64,000 nt of DNA from NCBI GenBank assembly GCA_002989075.1, contig PSQN01000013.1, forward strand, positions 400,458 to 464,457. Direction: 5' to 3'. Shown here in pieces: positions 21,558 through 33,430 of the stretch. This DNA comes from Arthonia radiata. Its lineage: Eukaryota; Ascomycota; Arthoniomycetes; Arthoniales; Arthoniaceae. Under the pieces are notes generated by a model. The model was not told where the DNA came from. It ran no database searches and saw only the letters and a list, made by a program, of their open reading frames with translations. Position 1 is the stretch's first letter, and each line of letters starts with the position of its first letter. Position numbers and translations under genes: made by a program.

Positions 21558-23805
21558 CTATATGTCCCACCTCGCGCCATAGTAATCCACGCCGGCAATT
21601 TTGCTGGCAGTTTCTCCCGCTGCGATAAAGGCTGGAGGTCCAGAAATGTATGCCCAGACGGAGTTCTTCTTTTGCCCCGTTTGCTTGTTGTCACTCTCCC
21701 AGGGTATGACGCGGTCTTCTCCCATGCCAGCAGTAGCCGCGCTTTCATCCGGCCGGCTTCCAAACGCAACATCATTCAGCATTTGCGCCATGTCAAGTCT
21801 AGGCCTTCCTGCGCCGGTTAGGTGCGTTCGAAACTGTAGACCGGTGCTCGGTTGTAACGACGTAAAGTGTCGTGAAAGATCCACAAAGTCGTCGGCACGG
21901 ACGCTCCAGACGATAACGCAGCGACTCCAAAGGGGTCTTGACGAGGGAGTAATTGTCGTTGTGGCTTCGCTGCTGAATCTGTTCGTAGGTCAACTTCAGA
22001 CGATAAGAACATTGGAAAGACAAGAACATACGCCTCTTTAGCTGCGCGAAAGGCGTCCGCAATAGCCAGCGCACCGCTTATACCTGTGCCAGCCACAAGG
22101 CACACGGCTATGTTGTATTTTGCTGGATCTGATGGGGTGAAGTATGGGCCTTCAAGACGCAGCGCAGTATTCGCCGAGCCTAACCGGTTGTCTAGCTCTA
22201 GGACGCCGGCACTGACGCCTGTGTCGTGGTCTTTCGGCTCAGATTTGAGGACATTCGAACTGTGGGCAAGGCTTGCGAGCCTGTCCGTCCATTGCAAATG
22301 TGCTCGGGACCGTCTCTTGGAGCACCGAAAAAGGTGTGTGAAGGCTGAGGCGCGTTTGTGTTTCTGTTTGACCGCTGGCGCCGAGGCGGTATCTTCGCTG
22401 ATATTGCCTCTTTTCCGAAATAGAAACTCGATGGGTAGAGTCTCGGTGCCGCTCTGCCTGGCTGCTTCGGATGCAAGGTGGGTGACTGTTGTAAAAGGAT
22501 GAAGCTCGCGAGATGAGCTGTCCCCATGGTATATGTAGAAATGGGCGAGAGGTGATTTGCATGAGCACCCATCTAGACGACTGCGGGGGATGTTCAGGGA
22601 GAGTCTGCGTTGTCATTACCGCGTCAGCTTGACACAAGTTACTGTTCTAACCATATCAACTCACAGATACCAGCCGCGGCTCAAGTCGCTCACCTGCCAT
22701 GAGATATGTCAGCACGGATTGAGCCCTCGAGAAGTGTCGCTTAGATCGCATACCTTGCCCGTGAGTTCTTCTCTGAGCTCGTAGAATCGCATCATCCAAT
22801 CAAGCAGCCACATTGCTAACCCAGGAGCCATGCAGTAGAACATTGTGCTCGCATGCAGGCATATTATGACGACCGCGAGGATGCTCGACAGATGCGTGAA
22901 GTAAAAAACGTTGAAGTGACGACTCCGTATCCAAGGTAGCGTCGTGACACCCAACAAGATCAGAATTGCTGCACAGGAAATCCCGCTGAAGATGAGCGAT
23001 GCACGCCAGTTTCCGATTGATGAACCGGTGCCCGGAAAGACCTCGTGGTAAAGGTATGTGGGATTGAGTACCGGAAACACTCGCCGCTGTATGGTTGAAA
23101 GATGGTTAAATATAGGAACCCACGCCAGGTAGAGGAGGCCATGAATGAGTACCATACTGAACAGGGTGTAGGCCAATAGCATATGGAAGGCCAGACATGT
23201 TGCGGCCGACAGCTTGAAAAAGCTCGCAAGCGCACTATGTCTCGAGACTGGGAGAAGTATCATTCCCATGGTGACGTCGGCGTAATGACCGGTTAGCGCG
23301 ATAGCCGCAAGGAGGTCATTACCCTTGGTGATGTCGCCACTTTTGCCACGGTCATCGAAATACCTCTCCAGGCGCTTCCACCAGATGCCAGTGACAATGC
23401 CGTAAAGTGAACATACCCAAAGTACTACCAGTGCACCGCTAACTGAGAACTGCTTTCCCACAAATGGCAATTTTCCCTTGATCACAGGGAGACCGAGAAC
23501 ACGTCGCATCTGTGGATGGAAAGCACGCACGGCCAGAAATGCCACCTATAATCGATTTAGGAACAAGACATCCGCGTTTGAGGGCTGTCGGAGCCGCGGT
23601 GAGGCGGGTTACTTACGGATATTGAAAGCCATGAGTACCAGACAACAACGTGGAGGCGCGCTTGCAGTGGAAAGAGCCACTCCCCACAGACACCAGCATA
23701 GCAGTGGTGGTTTGAGCGGAAAGTGAGGCCGATCGACAAGGCAAAAGTGAGGACAAGAGCTCCAGTAAGCGGCCACAGGCACGTTCGAGGCGTAATTCGA
23801 GTCAT
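21558..23805 (-). CDS. FRE-family ferric/cupric reductase
   Basis: Five exons (23805-23617, 23545-22754, 22693-22665, 22604-22032, 21978-21558) give 667 aa; the third exon is only 29 nt. After an N-terminal membrane segment, the ferric-reductase transmembrane domain carries the bis-heme His pairs: His184/His198 (FHMLLAYTLFSMVLIHG) and His281/His294 (THLSSILAVVIICLH). The FAD-binding HPFT follows at about 372-375. The NAD-binding GAGTGIS-type loop appears as LVAGTGISGALAI, and the protein ends in the typical YGARWD. It moves electrons from cytosolic NADPH to extracellular Fe3+ or Cu2+, feeding high-affinity iron or copper uptake. The segment between FAD and NAD domains (KRGNISEDT to KSEPKDHD) is longer than usual. 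A GATAAAG on the coding strand (TTATC at 23848-23852) sits about 43 nt before the start. Confidence 0.92.
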
Positions 23806-24782
23806 CGGGAGGATATGAGAGGCGCGAGGCGCACGACGGAGTGATCTTTATCTTTCGCCTGTACTGTCACAGCGCGGGCCTCTCTGTCCAGAGTGCAGTT
23901 GTCCGACGTAAAGCGGCAAGCCGGTGATCATCCATTGAATGTGTCTGCAATGTTTGGCCAGCCACGCATATACCACACACGTGCATTCAAGAGCACTATG
24001 TTGTTGGCGCGAGAATTATTTACCATCTATGCCCAGATGGAAGTGCAGGCAGGATGGGGGGCTGTAGATCGCATCGGCCGCGCCAGACGTAGGACTCGCG
24101 CCTGGCCAGCGATACCCTCACCATAGCCCCAAGAGCCCGGCGGCACACTTGCTGGCACCACGGTAAGGAGTGTGTACCTCGCGCATCTGCGGGCAGCACC
24201 GTTGAAGACTGCATGTCAGACCTACTACTGAGTGATTGGGTTTGCATAGGGTGGGACACGTCTTGTCATATCGTCATCATACGTTCCTTCACGGCGTAGT
24301 GTTGCTGCTTCGACGCCATTGTCCAAGGACGCCATCACTGAGACCAGAACCTCGAGAAGACTCACGCAGTGTCGCAGGAATGGACTGCGCAAGCGCCAAA
24401 ATGGCGAGACGTGCCATGGCACCGCTCGTAATTGGCTGAGACAGGTTGAAAATGTGCCTGATCTGGTCGAGGCCCAGCGGAGCTAGTCCCCGGAAGCTCG
24501 TGGATCCGCGACTGTTGCCTCGATCGAGACGTGTGTGTAGCCTGTTTGGGCGCTGATCTGGTGAGATGACGCTCTTTTCAGAAGTCGGTCAAGCTAAGCG
24601 GAGTAGTGCGCGGGGCTCGCTCATCTCGTTCATACGCTGCTTCGTAGAGTGCCGCTTTCAGCAATTGTTGTTGTTCTTCAGTCTTGGGAGTCGGGACCCA
24701 GCCATCCCTTGGGCGCGTGCACAGACCGTATAGTCACGTGATTTGCACGTGATTTGCGCGCATGGATATCCAATACTGCTGT
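23806..24782. promoter_or_regulatory. Ferric-reductase promoter and gene-free flank of the transposon block
   Basis: Balanced composition up to about 24780, then an abrupt change to AT-rich DNA. I see no recognisable gene. An 11-bp unit CACGTGATTTG is repeated head-to-tail at 24735-24745 and 24746-24756, followed by GCGCGC. These E-box cores resemble those before the tandem paralogs, but no gene start was found next to them. Confidence 0.4.
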
Positions 24783-24987
24783 ACTTCAAATTGTCGCTAT
24801 CGAGCATCATAGGAACTAAACAAGGCTTATGTTTGTATAGAATTGCAGCCAGTATTATATAAAAGTTATTACTTTATTTATACTATAAACTATATTTTTA
24901 TATAAATATACTTTAGAGTTACTAATATAGGTTTTCTTAGAGATATAATTTCTATTAGTCTTAGTATCTTAGATCTAAACGTAGTAT
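24783..24987. other. AT-rich boundary DNA, degraded
   Basis: Composition drops sharply to TA-rich sequence such as TATTATATAAAAG and nothing coding remains. It ends in AGTAT, the target duplication of the adjacent solo LTR. Confidence 0.5.
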
Positions 24988-25495
24988 TGTTAGAAATTAA
25001 CTAACTAGCTGGTTAGCCGGAACCCCCAGAGGCCCGGAGTATTGAATAGGTCCTACTAGCTGTCTCGGCCTAGAATAGAACAAGCCTTTTACCTAAAGGG
25101 TTGGGCCTAGTGGCCCGGGCCTAAGACAAAAAGGAGCATTGTACGACCCGTCCTAGACAGCTGGCCCGTAGTCTAAAACAACACGAAATAGACTTAAAGA
25201 CTAATAGTTTTAGATAGACAGAATTACCGTTTTATACGGTAAGTTACAGGTTATCTGGCTTCTATCAAAAGAACAGATATCTAGTAAGTCCTATATAAGC
25301 CGCTAAACTTAGATATATAAGCTAAGATCTCTCTAGAGAATTTTAGCTAACAAGACAGACAATATAACAATAGCTTCTCCTTGCTACTAAGTATTGTACC
25401 TATATTAAGCCTAAGTATTGTACCAGTCTTAAGCTAGTCTCGTCTTTCTACTCTTTATAGTAGTATTCTTCTTCTTCTCTGCCATCTTTTTAACA
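24988..25495 (+). mobile_element. Solo LTR of the Copia E family
   Basis: 508 bp starting TGTTAGAAATTAAC and ending TTTTTAACA, flanked on both sides by AGTAT. The same 508-bp unit recurs at 29791-30298 and as the 5' LTR of the Copia element at 60810. With the 5-bp duplication and no internal sequence, it is a solo LTR left by LTR-LTR recombination. Confidence 0.9.
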
Positions 25496-25649
25496 AGTAT
25501 CTATATATATATATACTTAAAAAGATTATTAGCTTAAGCTTTAATTTAGCTTTTATTTATAGTTTAAGTCTAACTTATAGTACTTTAGTAGTTAGTACTT
25601 TTAGCTTTAATAAAAAATAAAAAAGCTTTATTTTATCTCTTCTCTTAAT
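25496..25649. other. AT-rich remnant between elements
   Basis: Almost pure A/T sequence with a TATATATATATA run near 25500. It ends in TTAAT, the target duplication of Gypsy A. No element is recognisable. Confidence 0.45.
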
Positions 25650-26120
25650 TGTAACGCCGGTCGCTAGGAGAACCGAACTAAGGCTTACTTACCTTGTGTA
25701 CTTATTAACCTTAGTAGTAGGTATCTTGTATGCTAGAGACTAAAAGGCAGGAGAGGCGAAACAGATTATAGAAGGTAAGAGGAGCTTAACTAAAGTAAAT
25801 AAAAGGTAAAGTATATTATTTAAATATAGTTAAGAAACTTATATTTAAATATTCAGTTAATAGACTAAAGTCTATCTTAAGGTTAGCTATTAGTTTAACT
25901 ATATAGTTTAAGGTATATAGAGAAGTTTCTTTATATCTATTAACTTAATAATACTTATATTAAGTTTATAAGGAATATAGACCTTTATAGCCGTTTTATT
26001 TAATAATATCTACGTCGGGTTTATAAGCTTAGTCGAGAATAATGCTAGTAGGGCTGAGATAATTGGTAGTAGTTAATACTTAAATATACGCTAAGCTGTC
26101 TAAGACTAGTACCCGTAATA
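25650..26120 (-). repeat. LTR of Gypsy A (3' LTR in element orientation)
   Basis: Begins TGTAACGCCGGTCGC and ends CCGTAATA, where the other LTR has CCGTAACA. It is the same length as its partner and is preceded by TTAAT. Confidence 0.9.
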
Positions 26121-29100
26121 CAATTTCTCCTCTTTTAGTTAAATTGTTCTCGATTAACCCTTAGCTTATTAAATACTTATAAGTTACGTATCGTTTCTTC
26201 TTTTGTAACTAATCTGTAAGTACCTATACCTCGTATAAAGTCTGTTGCTGCGGATCTTAGCAAAAAGTATAGTTAATACCTACTCATTGAAGCCTGCGAT
26301 ATCGAAATGCCTCCTTGTTCTAGTGTTTAATTCGTTCGTTCTGTCTATCCGTCTGTTTGCAGATAGAATAATATTAATATTTTCTGTTTCGTTTCTAGTT
26401 GTTGCATTAGAAATATCTAAAATCGTAAGACAAATTTTTGGTCTCTGTCTAAGATAATTCTTTGTGGTTAACTATAGTTAGCTAGGATAATCTAAAGAAA
26501 TATATATACTAATTGTTCTAAATTACTAGCTTCCTTGTAAAGTACAAAGTACGCGTATTTCGTTAGTTTATCGTATATAACTAGAATAGCGTTGTAAGCT
26601 ACTTCTATAAAGAAATCCTTAGAAATCAGTAGCTTAGTAATAAATTCTAGTAATACCGTATGCTATAGCCTTTCGAGTATCTTTAGTAGCTATAGTTTAC
26701 CGTATAGTAAATGCCTCGGATGCTTAGTTCTTGCGTATACGTCGTATTCTTGAATATAATTCTCGACGTAGTGTTGGATTCTCGGGATGTAGTAGATTCT
26801 TGTAATCTTTTCTATAGTGTTATTAATGCTCTTATATTCTTTTATTGAGTTATCGTAGAAGTTACTAATAATGCGTTAGATTAGATTCCTCGGAACGTAG
26901 ATCTTGCCTTAAAACTTGTAATAGCCTTTACTGTTCTTAGTTAATCTTAGGTATCGTTTCTTGTTTTTCTAATAGATTTTAGAGTCGTTTAGAATATCTA
27001 GAATTCGACTGTCTGGTTTAATAACAAACTTAGTTGTTATAGCTAATTAATTGTATTTAATCTCGTTATTGTGTTCTTAGAATATTGCGTGCTCGATATG
27101 TTCCTTGTTATTAAGATAATTGGGACGTCGGCTTAGAGCGTCGGCTTAGAGCGTCGGCTCTATCGTTCTTAAAACCCTTCTTGTAAATAATAATAAAGTT
27201 GTATAGAGCTATAGTTTTTAACTATCTAACTTATCTACGGTTAAGTTTCTTTGTTATTATAAAGTAAGTTAAGTTCTTATAGTCTGTATATACTATAATT
27301 ATATAGTTTACTTCTTCTAAGTAAGCTTGCTATATTTCGAATACTGCTATAATAGCTAAAAGCTCTTTATCGTAAATATTATAGTTCTGTTTTATAAGTA
27401 ATATTTTCTTTGAGTAGAAAGCTACTGGTCTAAGCTTTCTTTCCTTATTATTTTAACTTATATATACTCTAATTATATAGTCTAACGTATCTATTTCTAT
27501 AATAATCGGTAAATTAAGGTTAAATATTGCTAATATAGGTTTAATCTTAAAAGCTTTCTTAAGCTCTTTAAATACTAATTGTTCTTTTTGCGTCTAAAAG
27601 AATTCTGTCAATTATTTTGTTTATTAAGACAGCGGTGCTATAATTTAGCTAAAGTTAAATATCTATCGTCTGTAGTAGTTAACAAAACTAAGAAACTGTT
27701 GTAATTATTTTATATTCTTTAGTATAAGCTAAGTTAGAACGGATTAGATCTTTAAATCTTTTATTTAGAGACTGTATTCGGTAATTATAAATCTAAGAAA
27801 TTCGATAAATTGTTGATAAAATTAGGTTTTCTCGATATTAATATGTAAATTGACACGCACTAATCTTTTTAATACCTTCTTAATATATTCTTTATATTTT
27901 TCTAGTGTACAGCTGTATACTAGAATATTGTCTAGATAAGCAGCTATAAATATATCTAGGTAATTACTAAGTGTATTATTAATTAATTTCTAAAATAATA
28001 CTAGTACGTTTATTAGCTTAAAGAGTATAACGCAATACTCGAAAAGTCTATATCTAGTATAGAAGGCTGTTTTCTATTCTTTGCCTTTCTTTATATAGAT
28101 TAGATTATAGACTCCTTATAGGTTAAACTTAGTAAACTATTGCGCGTTATATAATTATTCTATAATTTCGTCGATATATAGTAAAGGATATCGGTTTTTA
28201 ATAGTTACTCTATTTAATTATCTATAACCTACGTAGAGTCGTAGTTTGCTATTCTTCTTTAGTATAAAGAGTATCGGGTATTCGGCTAGTAATATTAATT
28301 TTTAAATAAATTCTTTCTTAAGATTTTTGTTAAGATAGTCGCAGAGCGCTTAATTTTCTGCTTCTAATATAAAGTATATTAAACCGAATATTAGCGTCTT
28401 ACCTTCTTATAAAGGTATTGTATAATCTTACGGTTTGTGTTCTGAGAGAGCTAAGTTTAGCTTAGCTTTCTTAAATAGATATCAGAATTAATTATATTCC
28501 TTAAGTATCTTAGTAATTAACTAAGTACTTGTTGTCGTATAGAATTATTAACGTATAGTTATTTTTTATTTATACCTACGTATAGTTAGCTATAGATAAG
28601 ATACTGCGTTAGACTTCTCTTGTAGAATATCTAAGTATCGGAGTATAGTAGTACTAACCCGCGTAAGTTCTTTATCGCGCTCCTTATTCTTACTACTAAA
28701 GATAGTTTATAGGATATCTGTTTTACAGAACAACTCTTGTTTAAAGTACTTATACCTAGTAAAGAGGAGTTTCTTAGTTCTTTAATTTACTTCTAAGTTA
28801 TATTGTTGTAACTAAGGTATACCTAGTATAGCGTAGTACTAGTTAATATCTACAATATTATAAGTAATTTCTTTTTAATAGTCTTTAATTATTATATCTA
28901 TTAGTAAAGTCTTGTAGTCAACTCTTCTTTCTGCCCTTTAAAATTTAAACAGTACGTAAGATAATTTCTTCTTTTATATTTATATTTAATACTCCTTAAC
29001 GTAGCATATTAAAATAAAGTTGTCTGTTGCGTCTAAATCGATTATAATTTTAATGTTTCTATAGTTTATTGTTACTTAAGTATACAGATATATTTTATAG

Positions 29101-29790
29101 AAAGTTAAGCTCGTACAAAGCTAGACTTTTAGAGAGTCTAACCGTTAAACGGGCTGGTACTACTGCCCTTAAAGCAGTCGGCTTAGTCTTTTTTCTGTTA
29201 ATTGTATACGTTCTAGAGTATTTTAGATATTAAGACCTATTATCGGTTAATTTGCTATAAGAATTCCTATATAAGGTACTTTAATACTGCTTTTATTATA
29301 ACGTCTAGTTTATTATTTACGATTTCTACTTTAATTATACAACTATTACTAGTTAAAACCTGTCGTATTTGTAGGTTGTATATTGTTAGTTAAAGATATT
29401 AGTACTAACTATATAATTCTAAACCTCTAATAAGGTAGTTTACTAGTTATTATAGGCGTAAGTAAATATATTTTAGAATATCGTTAATATCTTTATTAGT
29501 ACTTAACTTTCTATCGTAGAAGGCTAAGTAATAAAGTCTCTATATTATTCCTTTCTAACGAATTAGAGTTTACTCTTTCTAGTTAGTATTGTTCTCGAGA
29601 GAGGATTCCGTACTATTAAAATCTATATTTCTGTCTTTGAGTCGTTGTCTTGCCTATAACGTATTATAGAGGCTGTCTTGCTTAGCTCCTATAGTTTATT
29701 CTTTCTTAAATTTTTCTTAAGTTTCTAGGTAAGGTAACCTAGATCGTCTTTAGATAAGACCTAGTTCTTGTATTAAACCTTGTTTTAGAG

Positions 29791-30298
29791 TATTGAAAAT
29801 TAACCAACTAGCTAGTTAGCCGGAACCCTTAGGGGCCCGGAGTATCGGATAAGTCCTACCAGCTGTCTCGGTCTAAAATAGAACAAGCCTTTTATCTAAA
29901 GGGTCGGGCCTAGTAACCCGAGTTTAGAACAAAAAGAAGCATTGTACGACCCGTTCTAGACAGCTGGCCTGTAGTCTAAGACAACACAGAATAGACTTAA
30001 AGACTAATAGTTTTAGATAGATAGAATTATTATCTTATACAGTAAGTTACGGGTTATCTAGCCTCTATCAAAAGAACAGATATTTAGTAAGTCCTGTACG
30101 GGCCGCTAAACTTAGATATATAAGCTAAGATCCCTCTAAAGGATTCTAGCTAATAAGATAGACAATATAATAACAGCTTCTCCTTGCTACTAAGTATTGT
30201 ACCTGTATTAAGCTAAAGTATTGCACTAGTCTTAAGCTAATCTCATCTTTCTACTCTTTATAGTAGTATTCTTCTTCTTCTCTGTACCTTTTTTAATA
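29791..30298 (+). mobile_element. Solo Copia E LTR nested in Gypsy A
   Basis: 508 bp, the same length as the other two copies, flanked by TAGAG and CAGAG, a target duplication with one C-to-T change. In Gypsy C the corresponding site (about 38250-38265) is uninterrupted, which proves the insertion. Termini are mutated (TATTGAAAATTAAC at the start, TTTTTTAATA at the end). Confidence 0.9.
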
Positions 30299-31657
30299 CA
30301 GAGATATTAGTTTCTTTAGCTACTATCTTAATTCTAATTTGTTAGATTTATAAATCGTATAATCGTTATTGTAGCACGCAGTTTAAGATAGTGTCTTATA
30401 TAGTATAACGGTGTTTTGTACCTATTGCCTTAAAATAGTGCGGTCGATATTGTTTTAGTTCTGTAAACTTTATTGTTTCTATTTTATTTGTCGTTCTTTT
30501 GTTTTATTCTATAACTTATTATCTGTATCCTAGTTTGCATATAACTCGAACAAGTTAGGATTCTCTTTTTCTTTTTTAGTAGATTCGGTAGGGTTGTAAC
30601 AATCCTAGCTAATCTTTAAGTACAAGTCTCAACAATCTATAAAAGTTGCTAGTAGGTTTTTCGCTTTGTTCTGATTCTTATTTGCCGGTATTAAAGTAGT
30701 TATATTAAACTATTGTTGCGGGAAATAGAGTTTCTAAGATCGATTGTTGTGTCTATTTCTGCCAGTACTATTAAAATGTTGTTTTTTAGAACAGCATTCT
30801 TTAACTTAATGCCCTAGTTTTCTGCAATATAAGCATAGCTTATTCTTTATTCTATATTCTCGTTTCTAGTTGTTTAGTTTTCTATAGAGCTTCGTAAAGT
30901 TTAATTTTATTAAATTACCCCGGTTTTATCGTAAGTTGTGCTTACTTCGAGTTTAGAAAAACTTATCTAAGTTAGCTTCTTTCTTCTCTAACTGTTGTTT
31001 AAAGTTACTGTCGTCGATTTCTTTAGCTCGTTCTATAAACTTTTCTAGTTCGGTAAACTTCTCTTTACAGATATAAATATTTTTCTTAATATAGTCTTTT
31101 AAGCCTTTAGAAAAGGCGTCGACTAGAGGTCCTTTATTCTATTCGATTTAATTAGTATATTGCAGAAACTTAGCGGCGTATCGGCTAGCTGGTCCTATTT
31201 AGTAGAGTGTCTTAAGTTTGCGTACAGCAGTACGTCTAGAATCGGTATCTCTGTATATATATCGGAGCTTTTGCTAAAACGCAGTAAAGCTAGAGAAGAG
31301 CTTGTCGGTCTCCTCTTGTCGTTTGTTAGGTGCCTTATAGAGATAGTCTTTAAAATAAAAGTTAAATTATTTACATACCTCGCTATTTATACAGAATGCG
31401 GTAAATAAAACTATAGTGCTGTTATTCGGAAACTAATTCTTATAAGTCTTAAAATATACGGCTAAGCGTATTAAAAATAAAGTAAGTTTAAAACGTTTAT
31501 CGAAGAAGCTTTTATTTATTTTAGTGTTAACGTCCGATATTTTATCTGTAACGGCTATCTTACTAGCTAGCCTATCTATAGCGTTGCGGCTATTAAGTAC
31601 TAAAGTAGTAGATATAATTAATCTAGTTTCTCTACTTTTATAGCGAGTCTATTAAAG

Positions 31658-32128
31658 TATAACGCTAGTCGCTGGAAAAACTAAACTAAGGCTTACTTAT
31701 CTTATATACTTATCGACCTTAGTAGTAGGTATCTTGTATACTAAAGACTAAAAGGCAGGAGAGGCAAAATAAATTATAGAAGGTAAGAGAAGCTTAATTA
31801 AAGTAGATAGAAGATAAAGTATATTATTTAAATATAGTTAAGAAACTTATATTTAGATATTAAGTTAATAAACTAAAGTTTATTCTAAGGTCGGCTATTA
31901 GTTTAGCTATATAGTTTAAGGTATATAAAGAAGTTTCTCTATATCTATTAACTTAATAATATCTATATCGGGTTTATAGGGAATATAGACCTTTATAGCC
32001 GTTTTATCTAATAATGCCTACGTCGGATTTATAGGCTTAGTCGAGAATAATGCTAATAGAACTAAGATAACTGATAGTAGTTAATACTTAGATGTGCGCT
32101 AGGCCGTCTAGAGCTGATGCCCGTAACA
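31658..32128 (-). repeat. LTR of Gypsy A (5' LTR in element orientation)
   Basis: 471 bp, starting with the mutated TATAACG and ending CCGTAACA, followed by TTAAT. Its pair is at 25650. Confidence 0.9.
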
Positions 32129-32879
32129 TTAATATTTTACTAGAAAATTTAGTAAAGCTATACTTTTTGCTATTCTCTATAAGCTAATATTTTTTATTTT
32201 TTAAGTATCTTATAAAAAGCTTAAAACTATAAAATTAAACTAAAAGAATTAGCTAGAATTATATAACCTTAAGGGCTTAGTAAGCTTTATTATAGCTTTT
32301 TATAAACTTAATAAGACTATTTTTTTCCTTTTTTTAGTATCTACTATATCTATTATAATTTTAAAAGATTATATAAATAGCTCTTCTTTCTATAAAAAAT
32401 ATAATATTATTTTTTTTAAAAAAGCTCTTATATTATAATATACTTCCTAAGAGTACTATATATTATAATTCTTTAGTACTAAAGTTATATTATATAAAAG
32501 CTTTATTTATAGCTTTCTAAAGAAAAAAAAAGATTTAAAAAGTATAATTAAATTATAAATACTAAATATAGAGTATAATATTAGCTAATAACTAATCTAA
32601 AATAACTAATACATTATCTAGTAAGAAGTGAAAGTACTAACTATTAGTAATTTATTAATAAAATTTAGACTAATTACTAAAAATACTATAAATTAGGCGT
32701 AAACGCTCTACTATTTAATTATTATTCTTTCTATTTTTATAGTTTATAGCTATATTTAGCTATATATATACTAAAAAGTCTAAGCTTTATAACCTCTATA
32801 CGCTAGTATAAATAATTATAATTATAGAGCGTCTAAGGCTACTAAGACTAGTTTCTATATAGTAGTAATTTCTAAGATA
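32129..32879. other. AT-rich degraded DNA between Gypsy A and the MITE-like element
   Basis: About 750 bp of heavily AT-biased sequence with poly-A/T runs and no open frame. Once the flanking elements are removed it would be continuous with 25496-25649, so it is the old host DNA or an older, unrecognisable transposon. Confidence 0.45.
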
Positions 32880-32885
32880 GCTACC

Positions 32886-33335
32886 TGTAACGCCGGTCGC
32901 TGGGAGAACCGAACTAAGGCTTACTTACCTTGTGTGCTTGTCGACCTTAGTAGTGGGTATCTTGTATGCTAGAGACTAAAAGGCAGGAGAGACGAGACAG
33001 ATTACTAAGGGTAAGAGGGGCTTAACTAAAGTAGACAAAAGATAAAGCACGTTACTTAAATATAGTTAAGGAACTTATATTTAGATATTAAGTTAACAGA
33101 CTAAAGTCTATCCTAAGGTCGGTTATTAGTCTAACTATATAGTTTAAGGTATATAGATATATTTCTCTATGTCTAATAGTCCTAACACTTTCTTTGTCGC
33201 GTAGTCGGGATTCTATTACGATATAGCGACGTTACCGACGTCGCTATATTAAAGTCGTCGGGTATACTATATAATACTTTAATAAGGCTGGCTGCGCTTA
33301 GCCTTGTACTAGCCCAATATAGTAAGATCGTAATA
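32886..33335 (-). repeat. LTR of Gypsy C (3' LTR in element orientation)
   Basis: 450 bp from TGTAACGCCGG to CGTAATA. It contains the palindrome-like GCGACGTTACCGACGTCGC, absent from the Gypsy A LTR. Confidence 0.9.
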
Positions 33336-33430
33336 TAAGGTCTCCTCTTTAAGGCTAGTTGTCCTTAACGGCCCTAGAGACATTAAAACCTCGTTGCTCT
33401 TCTATAGTAGATCTAGTTTTATAAGTTGTT

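Larger units (their letters stand above)
25650..32128 (-). mobile_element. Gypsy A: LTR retrotransposon, RIP-mutated, internally deleted
   Basis: Both ends carry 471-bp LTRs (25650-26120 and 31658-32128), and TTAAT flanks each side. The interior is colinear with Gypsy C and Gypsy D. It encodes gag-pol on the minus strand; the reverse-transcriptase YLDD site appears as YLDN (27927-27938). Every frame is full of stops. Relative to the other copies it lacks about 1.3 kb near the left LTR: the integrase C-terminus and the opposite-strand extra frame. The missing block is bounded by a short T(C/T)TAG homology. A solo Copia LTR sits inside at 29791. Without that insert and one duplication the element would be near 6.0 kb. 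Confidence 0.92.

Noticed and set aside
14381-23805. A siderophore biosynthetic gene cluster
   Set aside because: Only transport and reduction genes are present. No NRPS, ornithine monooxygenase or acyltransferase was seen; the esterase is a secreted type-B enzyme, not a siderophore hydrolase of the known intracellular type.
26245-31408. Short plus-strand frames inside Gypsy A as genes
   Set aside because: They lie opposite to the gag-pol direction, are not conserved among copies and arise because RIP changes stop frequency.
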